From the NCBI RefSeq assembly GCF_004799645.1, contig NZ_CP031305.1, positions 372,001 to 436,000 of the forward strand: DNA of 64,000 nt, in the 5' to 3' direction. Below, piece after piece: positions 57,927-64,000 of this stretch (position 1 is its first letter; each line of letters opens with the position of its first letter). A model generated the notes under the pieces. That model made no database searches, was not told the DNA's origin, and saw nothing but the letters and a program-made list of their open reading frames with translations. The DNA comes from Natronorubrum bangense. GTDB lineage: Archaea; Halobacteriota; Halobacteria; Halobacteriales; Natrialbaceae. The position numbers were made by a program, and so were the translations under genes.

Positions 57927-58016
57927 ATCGCCGCCATATGAGTGGCAGCCGTATCAGTGTCACTGTGACGCATGCCCAAAGATTTTGACCAGCTGGAACG
58001 AACGCTACCGTATACC

Positions 58017-58499
58017 ATGACGTTTCTCGCCCCGTTCGACGGCTCGTATCTGGCAGAAGCAGCACTGATGCGCGCATCTGAGTACGGCGAGGCGCTGGAC
58101 GAGGACGTGATCGCGCTCTCGGTGGTCCCTGATGACGAGGCGTACGCGACGAGCGTTGGCTGGTACGAAACCGGTGAAGACGAACCGTTTAGCGTCTCCT
58201 ACGTCACCGGACGGCTTCGAGACGGGGTCGACGATATCGCACCCGATGCGACGTTTCGAGACGAGCGAATCGACGATGGGGCGGCCGCGGCGATCGCAGC
58301 CCGGATCACGGACGTTGCCGACGAGATTCGGCCGTCGGTTGTCTTCCTCGGCACCGACAACGTCGGCGAAATTGCCCAGCCGGTGACGAGTGTTGCCGGT
58401 GGCGTCGCTGCGAACGCGACGTACGACGTCCACATCGTCCGATACTACGCCCCACCATCGATCTCCGAGATCCAGTTAGAAAAAGGGGCATACCAGTAG
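58017..58499 (+). CDS. Non-canonical USP-like protein, FLG-S/T-DNVG subfamily
   Basis: A 160-residue protein, paralogue of the one at 37739. It starts TFLAPFDGSYLAEAALMRAS and carries FLGTDNVGEIAQPVTSVAGG in place of the nucleotide motif. Both proteins share a long insertion between strands 2 and 3 (AYATSVGWYETGEDEPFSVS here) that contains GW. The end YYAPPSISEIQLEKGAYQ is preserved in outline. The altered loop predicts loss of classical ATP binding. Both copies sit beside typical USPs. Confidence 0.8.
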   Translation: MTFLAPFDGSYLAEAALMRASEYGEALDEDVIALSVVPDDEAYATSVGWYETGEDEPFSVSYVTGRLRDGVDDIAPDATFRDERIDDGAAAAIAARITDVADEIRPSVVFLGTDNVGEIAQPVTSVAGGVAANATYDVHIVRYYAPPSISEIQLEKGAYQ

Positions 58500-58634
58500 C
58501 CGTGACGAACACAACACTCGTCCCGATCGGAACACAACTCGAGCGAGTCTGGGCGCAGCTATCGATTCCCTGACCGGTCGCACGCTGTGGAAAGACGAGT
58601 GTGTTTGATAGGCATCCGGATCGAACCATTCAGC

Positions 58635-59510
58635 ATGTTCACGACGATTCTCGTCCCGACCGACGGCAGCGCTGGCGCCGAAGCATCGATCGGTCACGCA
58701 CTCGAGCTTGGTCAGACGTATGAGGCGACGATGCACGCACTCTACGTCGTCGACACCGGCGCCGAGCCGACGGAGCTTGCGGCCGATGAGCGCGATGAAC
58801 TCTACGCCCCATCCGAGAGAGCTGGTCGCGAGGCGACGATCCGAATCACGGATCAAGCCGAAGCACACGACCTGCAGGCCGCTCGAGAGGTCCGTGAGGG
58901 CGTCCCATATCGAACGATCCTCGAGTACGCCGACGAGCAGGCTGTCGACATGATCGTGATGGGGACACACGGGCGAACGGGCGCTGATCGGGCCCGACTG
59001 GGCAGTACCACCGAACGCGTACTCGCGCTTGCAGACGTCCCGGTGCTTTCGGTCCGCCTGACCGACGACGATGAACCCACGTCGTGGGACGGGCTGTACG
59101 ACTCGGTCGTCATCCCGACCGACGGGAGCGACGCCGCCGAACGTGCTGCCGAGAACGCTCTCGAGATTGCAGAAAAATACGATGCCGACGTTCACGCTGT
59201 CTACGTCGTCGATACGACGACGTACGACCTCGAGGATTCTCCGCGAAGCATCGTCGGCCTTCTCAAAGAGGGTGGCCAAAACGCGACGGAAGCGGTCGCA
59301 GAGATGGCACGTGACCGCGACCTCGACGCGACGACCGAGGTCCGCCGTGGTGTTCCAGCCGAGGAACTGCTCGAGTACGTCTCGTCGGTCGACGTCGACC
59401 TCATCGCGATGGGTACACGCGGCCGTGCCGTCGGCTCCGGCCGGCTGCTGGGGAGCACCACGGCCCGTGTCGTCCGCCGGTCGCCGGTTCCCGTCCTGAC
59501 CGTCGACTAG
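58635..59510 (+). CDS. Tandem universal stress protein (two UspA domains)
   Basis: A 291-residue protein with two UspA domains (about 1-140 and 148-291). Domain 1 has FTTILVPTDGSAGAEASIGH and VMGTHGRTGADRARLGSTTE; domain 2 has DSVVIPTDGSDAAERAAENA and AMGTRGRAVGSGRLLGSTTA with VRRSPVPVLTVD. Both nucleotide motifs look usable. The ATG at 58635 is taken as start; 16 further in-frame codons upstream begin MERRVCLIG and are unlikely. Convergent with nicotinate phosphoribosyltransferase (18 bp). Confidence 0.9.
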   Translation: MFTTILVPTDGSAGAEASIGHALELGQTYEATMHALYVVDTGAEPTELAADERDELYAPSERAGREATIRITDQAEAHDLQAAREVREGVPYRTILEYADEQAVDMIVMGTHGRTGADRARLGSTTERVLALADVPVLSVRLTDDDEPTSWDGLYDSVVIPTDGSDAAERAAENALEIAEKYDADVHAVYVVDTTTYDLEDSPRSIVGLLKEGGQNATEAVAEMARDRDLDATTEVRRGVPAEELLEYVSSVDVDLIAMGTRGRAVGSGRLLGSTTARVVRRSPVPVLTVD

Positions 59511-59528
59511 TACCGATCTCGCCAGTCT

Positions 59529-60899
59529 CTACTCTGCAACTCGGGACTCGAGTTCCCGTGTCAGTTCGTCGGTTTCCTGTTGTAACGCGTCGCTGATTCG
59601 AACGTCGTACAGGTCCGGATTCTCGAGTTTGCGGTGTTTCTCGGGCAGTTTCTGTCGATGCGTGCGTGCCCGCGCTCGGATGTCCTTGAGGGCTGGAAGC
59701 TCCGTGACGCGGTTGCCGTCTTCGATGATTGTGACCAGTTGTTCCTCGCCGGGTAGTTCCTCGTCTCGGAGCCCGATGACGTCGCCCGTGTACTGGCCGT
59801 CCGACTCGGTGCGTCGAACGCTTTTCGGGCTGGGGTAGGTCACTTTTCCGGGTGAGAGTTTCATCGTCGGCTGTAGCTCACCGTCGCGTTCGACGGCAAC
59901 GAGTTTGTAGACACCCTCGACTTTCGGTGCGTCCGTACTCGTCACCAGTGCGGTCCCCGGGCCGAAGCCAGCGCTGACACCGTCTCTGTCGAAGAACTCG
60001 TCGATCGCGTACTCGTCGATCCCCGAGGAGATGAACTGGTCGACGTCGGGCAGAACCTCGTCGACAGCTTTCGAGAGTGCCGGGAGATCGCCGGAGTCGA
60101 GGCGAACGCCCCGGAGCGATGCCCCTTTCTCGTCGGCGACAGCCTTTGCGAGTTCTGCACCCTGAACCGTGTCGTAGGTGTCGATCAGGAGCACGCTCTC
60201 GTCGCCGTACTCGTCGACGAACGTCTCGAAGCTGTCGCGTTCGTGCTCGAAGCTCTGGACCCACGAGTGGGCCATCGTTCCAGAGACGGGAATCCCGAAC
60301 GCCTCGCCAGCGGCGACGTTCGAGGTGCCATCGAAGCCACCGATGTACGCGGCTCGAGCCGCCTTCATCCCGGCGTCGGTGCCGTGGGCTCGTCGCGAGC
60401 CGAAGTCGATCAGTTGCTGTCCGTCTCCTTTCCTGTCGATGACGTCTCGCATTCGGCTCGCCTTCGTCGCGATGAGCGACTGATAGCCGATCTGGTTGAT
60501 CAGCGCCGTCTCAAAGAGCTGTGCCTGCAGGATGGGGGCTGTCACCTCGAGCAGCGGTTCGTTCGCGAAGACTGGCGTCCCTTCGGGCAGGGCGCGCACC
60601 TCGCCGGTAAACTCGAGGTCCGACAGGTGTTCAATGAACGCATCGTCGAACCCGTTGTCGGCCAAAAACTCGAGTGCACGCTCGCTAAACGAGAGCGTCT
60701 CGATGTAGTTGATCGCCTGTTCTAACCCCGCAGTGATCATGTATCCTCGATCCGGCGGCAGGTCACGGACGAAGAGACTGAACGTCGCCGTCGGATTATG
60801 ATCCTGATTAGCATACGCCTGCATCATTCGCAGCTCGTAGAGGTCGGTGAACAGCGGCATGTTCTCCTCCGTCAGGGAGCCAAACGTTGTCTGTGCCAT
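59529..60899 (-). CDS. pncB: Nicotinate phosphoribosyltransferase
   Basis: A 456-residue enzyme that converts nicotinate and PRPP to nicotinate mononucleotide for NAD salvage. It starts AQTTFGSLTEENMPLFTDLY and shows the family's FVRDLPPDRGYMITAGLEQA, ATKASRMRDVIDRKGDGQQL with FGSRRAHGTDAGMKAARAAY, RGVRLDSGDLPALSKAVDEV and SAGFGPGTALVTSTDAPKVE. It is close in length and type to mycobacterial PncB2 (Rv0573c), a member of the DosR regulon, and to other archaeal enzymes. The ATG at 60899 is the family start; 72 more codons upstream are open but unlike it. Confidence 0.92.
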   Translation of the reverse strand: MAQTTFGSLTEENMPLFTDLYELRMMQAYANQDHNPTATFSLFVRDLPPDRGYMITAGLEQAINYIETLSFSERALEFLADNGFDDAFIEHLSDLEFTGEVRALPEGTPVFANEPLLEVTAPILQAQLFETALINQIGYQSLIATKASRMRDVIDRKGDGQQLIDFGSRRAHGTDAGMKAARAAYIGGFDGTSNVAAGEAFGIPVSGTMAHSWVQSFEHERDSFETFVDEYGDESVLLIDTYDTVQGAELAKAVADEKGASLRGVRLDSGDLPALSKAVDEVLPDVDQFISSGIDEYAIDEFFDRDGVSAGFGPGTALVTSTDAPKVEGVYKLVAVERDGELQPTMKLSPGKVTYPSPKSVRRTESDGQYTGDVIGLRDEELPGEEQLVTIIEDGNRVTELPALKDIRARARTHRQKLPEKHRKLENPDLYDVRISDALQQETDELTRELESRVAE

Positions 60900-61159
60900 T
60901 GCGTCGGCTACACACACCACGTTCAGACTGATAACTCCCGGTGTGGGCCGCTCCCTGAACTCGATGGAGCCGCTCCCGTTCGGCGACCGACGCCGCCCTC
61001 GAGTACAGTGTCCCGTCCTGTCGACACGTGATCGTTGGCTGCTCGCCGAAGCCGAACACTCGAGAAGACACGGAGACTGTTCGACAATCCGATGGATAGC
61101 CGTGCAGTCGACCAAATGGCAAACAGATCACTCAGGGGCTGTCACACAGCTCGTGGCGA

Positions 61160-61492
61160 TTACAGATCGGTCATAGCGAGAACGTCTGCGACCAGCTCAC
61201 AGTGGTAGTATCGGATCAGATCCGCCTCGCTGTCGTAGTCGATGAGTCCATGATCGTCGAGCATCGGTAGGTGGACGTGGTGGAACTCTCGTTTCCGGGC
61301 CTCGAGATCGACCTGCTCGTCTGTCGTGGACTGGCGAATGAGTTTCGATAGCGGGAGCTGATCGTCCTCACAGGATTCTAACGCAGCGATGAGTTTCCGG
61401 CGACGGGCGTCGGCAAGGAGTCGGAACACAGCGTCTGTATCACACGTACATCGTGCGTATCCATCTTCGTCCACGATCTGACACTCGTTCAT
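61160..61492 (-). CDS. DUF7344-type winged-helix regulator
   Basis: A 110-residue ArsR-like transcription factor. It starts NECQIVDEDGYARCTCDTDA, then VFRLLADARRRKLIAALESC and LSKLIRQSTTDEQVDLEARK, with the wing/effector part FHHVHLPMLDDHGLIDYDSE and ADLIRYYHCELVADVLAMTD. Haloarchaeal proteins of this form (DUF7344) are putative regulators of unknown ligand. Cysteines at the N-terminus (CTC, C..E) could sense metal or redox state. It is at the end of the island and may regulate the PPOX/USP genes beside it. Confidence 0.75.
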   Translation of the reverse strand: MNECQIVDEDGYARCTCDTDAVFRLLADARRRKLIAALESCEDDQLPLSKLIRQSTTDEQVDLEARKREFHHVHLPMLDDHGLIDYDSEADLIRYYHCELVADVLAMTDL

Positions 61493-61860
61493 TGTTCTGA
61501 CGATCCGAAGGTGAACGGGCGAAGACAAATACCCCCCAAGGTCTTCCCACGGTGTGAAACCACCACATCTTTTGAAGTATACGTTACGAAATTATGTATT
61601 AGAATATAATCTCCTTTGCTGTGAAAAAGGTCGAAATTCGGGTGAGAGAACGCCAGCTGGAGTCGCTCACAGCGATCGCCAACGACAAAATTCCCCAGAA
61701 CCTGCGGTGCCAGCAATCTCCCGTCTGATCTCCCTAGTATGTCACCCCCTGCGTGCGGTCTCCGCTCGACTGACAGTCTGTTCGCGGTGTCTTTCTCATC
61801 CGAGTATCAGTCCCACAGCCTCTATAAGCGGTTCCGTTGTCTGTCATGCTGGTGACCCAA
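61493..61860. other. Divergent intergenic region with AT-rich tract
   Basis: About 370 bp between the DUF7344 regulator and a PPOX gene. A marked AT-rich stretch (61560-61650) contains no recognised gene; a 75-codon minus-strand frame there (to 61716) looks spurious. A TATA box CTCTATAAG (61819-61827) lies ahead of the PPOX gene. Confidence 0.4.
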
Positions 61861-62295
61861 ATGACCGACCCATGGTATGGCAAGACGATGGCAGAAGACG
61901 AGATCTCAACGTTTCTGAACGAACAGGCAACAGGCGTGCTCTGTCTCGCAAACGAGCAGCGAGCGTACGGTGTTCCCGTTGCGTTTGCCTACGACGCAGC
62001 CGAGGACCGAGCGATCATGGACCTCGGGTTCGCCGAGGATAGCAAAAAGCGCCGTTTCATCGAGGCGACCGAGGAAGTCTGTCTGACCGTTTATGAGTGG
62101 GACGATCCGCACAACTGGAGGAGCGTGGTACTGAGCGGGTCGTTCGAGCCACTGTCCGAGGACGAACTCGACGACGACATCGAATCCTGGTACTATCGCG
62201 TCGCAAAAGATATCGACGTCCCTGACGCCGGCGTCGAACTCGAGTGGTACGAACTCCAGGGCGACGAGCTGTCAGGTGTGGCGCTTTCGGAGTGA
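61861..62295 (+). CDS. PPOX-family flavoprotein
   Basis: A 144-residue split-barrel protein starting TDPWYGKTMAEDEISTFLNE and containing ATGVLCLANEQRAYGVPVAF, IMDLGFAEDSKKRRFIEATE and VYEWDDPHNWRSVVLSG. Its end ELEWYELQGDELSGVALSE is like the PPOX at 31177, so these two are close paralogues. Likely FMN or F420 binding; reaction unknown. Alternative start ATG 61846 adds LVTQ. The TATA box is 34-42 nt upstream. It is followed by a convergent USP gene. Confidence 0.85.
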   Translation: MTDPWYGKTMAEDEISTFLNEQATGVLCLANEQRAYGVPVAFAYDAAEDRAIMDLGFAEDSKKRRFIEATEEVCLTVYEWDDPHNWRSVVLSGSFEPLSEDELDDDIESWYYRVAKDIDVPDAGVELEWYELQGDELSGVALSE

Positions 62296-62375
62296 GCAAC
62301 AGCGACTAACAGCGACACGTGTCACTCCGGCGGCAGTGTGAGACGCGACAGTCACGGCAGCGACGTCGAACCGGC

Positions 62376-62792
62376 TTATCGGACCACAGTCACCGGCACC
62401 GTCGCGCGACGAACGACCTGTTCTGCGACGCTTCCCAGCAGGACGCGTGACATACCCGATCGCCCGTGGCTGCCGAGGACGATCTGATCGATGTCGTTGT
62501 CCTCCGCAAAGGAGACGATACTCCGAGCGGGCGTGCCGACTAGTACCTCTGTCGTTATCGATACGTCGTGTTCGTCACCGATCTCCTGCACCGTCTCGAA
62601 CAGCGATTCGGCGTCTTCTTTCTCGAGTTCGATAAGCCGATCGTAGTTGTACGCCATCTCCCCACGGTACATCGCCATCGACGGGTTGATCACGTGTAGC
62701 GCCGTAATCGTGGCGTCCGGATACGTCGTGGCGGCGTGTTCGACAGCCTGTCGTGCTGGATCGGACTCGTCGACTGGGACAAGAACGTTCAT
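62376..62792 (-). CDS. Universal stress protein (UspA)
   Basis: A 138-residue USP starting MNVLVPVDESDPARQAVEHA and ending VLGSHGRSGMSRVLLGSVAE then VRRATVPVTVVR. The N-terminal DGS is DES. The middle SMAMYRGEMAYNYDRLIELE is a Tyr/Met-rich loop. A TATA-like GTATGTATATACG lies about 25-30 nt above the start. Copy b of the inverted-repeat element is 75 bp upstream in the usual orientation. Confidence 0.9.
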   Translation of the reverse strand: MNVLVPVDESDPARQAVEHAATTYPDATITALHVINPSMAMYRGEMAYNYDRLIELEKEDAESLFETVQEIGDEHDVSITTEVLVGTPARSIVSFAEDNDIDQIVLGSHGRSGMSRVLLGSVAEQVVRRATVPVTVVR

Positions 62793-62867
62793 ACAGACTC
62801 ATTCTCGAAACAGACGTATATACATACTGGGAGAATTTGGTCACCAGTGATACAACACGGTCGGGAG

Positions 62868-62953
62868 CTATAGTAGCCACTGCAAGTCACTGCATATCTG
62901 ATCGCACGATGGCTGTGCGGTCAGTGTGTGAATCGTTTCAGTTGTTACTCTAC
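62868..62953 (-). repeat. Upstream inverted-repeat element, copy b (86 bp)
   Basis: On the minus strand it starts GTAGAGTAACAACTGAAACG and ends TGCAGTGGCTACTATAG, 75 bp before the USP ATG at 62792. Its core CTGACCGCAC and GTGCGATCAG can pair with one mismatch around AGCCATC. The left end overlaps the stop codon of the PPOX gene at 62950. Confidence 0.65.
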
Positions 62954-63393
62954 GTTCCACGTTCTCGCCCGGTTACTGCCTCCATCTCGAGTTCGTAAAT
63001 TTCGACGTCGAGCGCCTCGACGTCCTGATCGAAGACCGGGAGCTGTCGGAACGACTCGTTGACGGCCGTCTCGTCGAACGCCGACTGCTCCTCATCTGAG
63101 AGTTCCTGCAACGGCCCCCTGACGATGATGCTCCAGTACGTGTCTGCACGCTCGATGTCGTACAGACAGAGACAGGCGTCGGCCGTCGCCTCGAGAAACG
63201 CCATCTTCGTGCTCGAGCCGTCACTCGTCAGCCGAATGTACAGCGACGAGCCGTCGTAGTGGAAGGCGACCGGAACCGCATACGCCGTCGAATCGTCTGC
63301 GAGAGCGAGAACACCGACTTCGTGCTCGCGCAGTATGTCATCGATGTCTGTGTCGTCCATCCCGAACGTGTACTCGTATGAGATCTTGTCCAT
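62950..63393 (-). CDS. PPOX-family flavoprotein
   Basis: A 147-residue split-barrel protein starting DKISYEYTFGMDDTDIDDIL with HEVGVLALADDSTAYAVPVA, LYIRLTSDGSSTKMAFLEAT and SIIVRGPLQELSDEEQSAFD. It is more distant from the other three PPOX-like proteins but has the same fold pattern and a similar C-terminus (DVEIYELEMEAVTGRERG). The ATG at 63393 is chosen; nine more codons upstream (MMPSAQQIP) are possible. The stop overlaps an inverted-repeat element. Confidence 0.82.
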   Translation of the reverse strand: MDKISYEYTFGMDDTDIDDILREHEVGVLALADDSTAYAVPVAFHYDGSSLYIRLTSDGSSTKMAFLEATADACLCLYDIERADTYWSIIVRGPLQELSDEEQSAFDETAVNESFRQLPVFDQDVEALDVEIYELEMEAVTGRERGT

Positions 63394-63453
63394 TGGTATC
63401 TGTTGGGCCGACGGCATCAAGAATCCCCCACATACCGCGATCCAGCGACGGTC

Positions 63454-64000
63454 TCAGCGAGCCAGCCGCCGGCGAACGTACTGTCCGAGGAAGACGAGTG
63501 CGAGAAGCACACTCACTCCTTCGAGTGGCAGCTCGTGAAACGTCAGAATCGCCCCCGCGACGAACAGGGAGCCGGCAACGATCGCATACCCGACCGCCGG
63601 ATCCCCGCCGTGTGTCGCCTCGACGGGATCGGTCCTGACGACGAGTTCGCCGCGTTCGAGCTGTCCGAAGACGGTATCGAACCGGGCAGGTGCTCGAGCG
63701 AGAACGGGCGCCGACTCGCGAAGGTCCGTCCGGATATCTGAAAGCAGCGCTTCGAACTCGCTCTCGATGAAGCCCTGATCGACGAGAAACGAGCGCGTCA
63801 CTCCGAGGAAGTCAAACTCCGGATCGAGGCTTCGACAGACGCCCTCGCCGACCGTGCCGGCCCGAATGAGCAACATCACGTTCGGCGGGATCCGAAACGG
63901 AAAGTCATGAAGCATCGCGAACAGCTCGGTGATGATCGCACGCCAGGTAACTACAGAGCGCCCTTCGAGGTTCTCGATCACCAACTCGAGCACCTGTCGG
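63454..64000 (-). CDS. ABC1/UbiB-AarF-family kinase-like protein, C-terminal part
   Basis: The last 181 residues or so of a protein whose start lies beyond the right edge; the frame is open to the boundary. It has LHDFPFRIPPNVMLLIRAGT, the segment that ends the ABC1 kinase domain of UbiB/ADCK proteins, then VGEGVCRSLDPEFDFLGVTR and a helical region ending with two hydrophobic helices (about the last 60 residues: AIVAGSLFVAGAILTF and VSVLLALVFLGQYV). UbiB-type atypical kinases support quinone/isoprenoid metabolism at the membrane. The C-terminal anchor is typical. Confidence 0.8.
   Translation of the reverse strand, partial: RQVLELVIENLEGRSVVTWRAIITELFAMLHDFPFRIPPNVMLLIRAGTVGEGVCRSLDPEFDFLGVTRSFLVDQGFIESEFEALLSDIRTDLRESAPVLARAPARFDTVFGQLERGELVVRTDPVEATHGGDPAVGYAIVAGSLFVAGAILTFHELPLEGVSVLLALVFLGQYVRRRLAR

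Noticed and set aside
61489..61716. 75-codon minus-strand frame in the AT-rich gap
   Set aside because: It overlaps the start of the DUF7344 regulator and has no recognisable domain; AT-rich noncoding sequence is the simpler reading.
1..64000. CRISPR array, rRNA or tRNA genes
   Set aside because: No regularly spaced short repeats, no rRNA-like conserved stretches and no cloverleaf candidates were found by reading.

Overview
The window is a chromosomal stretch of a haloarchaeon (class Halobacteria; gene content would suit the Natrialbaceae, but the sequence alone does not settle the genus). The GC content is high, the proteins are strongly Asp/Glu-rich, many starts lie about 25-35 nt below an archaeal TATA box (leaderless transcripts), and the families are typically haloarchaeal: halophilic-type 2Fe-2S ferredoxin, HalOD1, HVO_2922-like, thiolase/DUF35 pairs. 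No rRNA, tRNA, CRISPR array or intact insertion sequence was found.

Region 1 (about 1-16.5 kb) is a sulfur and thiol-redox block. It holds a CoA-disulfide-reductase-like flavoprotein, TusA-DsrE2-HalOD1, a rhodanese/metallo-beta-lactamase (persulfide-dioxygenase-like) protein, a thiosulfate transporter split into two half-proteins, a ZIP transporter, two thioredoxins and a thioredoxin reductase. It also holds a TauE/SafE exporter with a small membrane partner (plus a decayed second copy of that module), a CPA/TrkA antiporter, and two near-identical cysteine-bearing TrmB-type regulators. Nine promoters here share one architecture, an ATTGTG half-palindrome 17 bp upstream of the TATA box (one in a shifted form), and both regulator genes carry it. 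I read this as a thiol-responsive regulon.

Region 2 (about 17-64 kb) is a stress and dormancy-like island built on universal stress proteins. The whole window has 21 USP genes with 27 USP domains. Among them are a P-type Ca-like ATPase, four PPOX flavoproteins, Hsp20, a SagB/nitroreductase-type oxidoreductase, a four-CBS protein with a ribosome-hibernation-like tail, a phosphoribosyltransferase and a dienelactone-hydrolase-like protein, nicotinate phosphoribosyltransferase, AMP phosphorylase, DUF2267 proteins, an SLC13 carrier, an MgtC/DUF4010 protein and a copper amine oxidase. The gene list strongly resembles the Mycobacterium tuberculosis DosR dormancy regulon, although no DosR/DosS homologue is present. 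A metabolic insert (22.9-26.1 kb) carries two SDRs, a thiolase and its DUF35 partner. A small 39.4-41.3 kb cluster pairs an E1-like enzyme lacking its catalytic Cys with a proteasome-fold protein lacking Thr1.

Between genes, a 72-86 bp inverted-repeat element occurs four times, each time in the same orientation and 75-103 bp upstream of a start codon (three USP genes and the phosphoribosyltransferase). A second, MITE-like 109-110 bp element occurs twice. Three decayed genes were recognised: a TauE remnant, a CBS-domain tail, and a trehalose-synthase-type glycosyltransferase with a large internal deletion.
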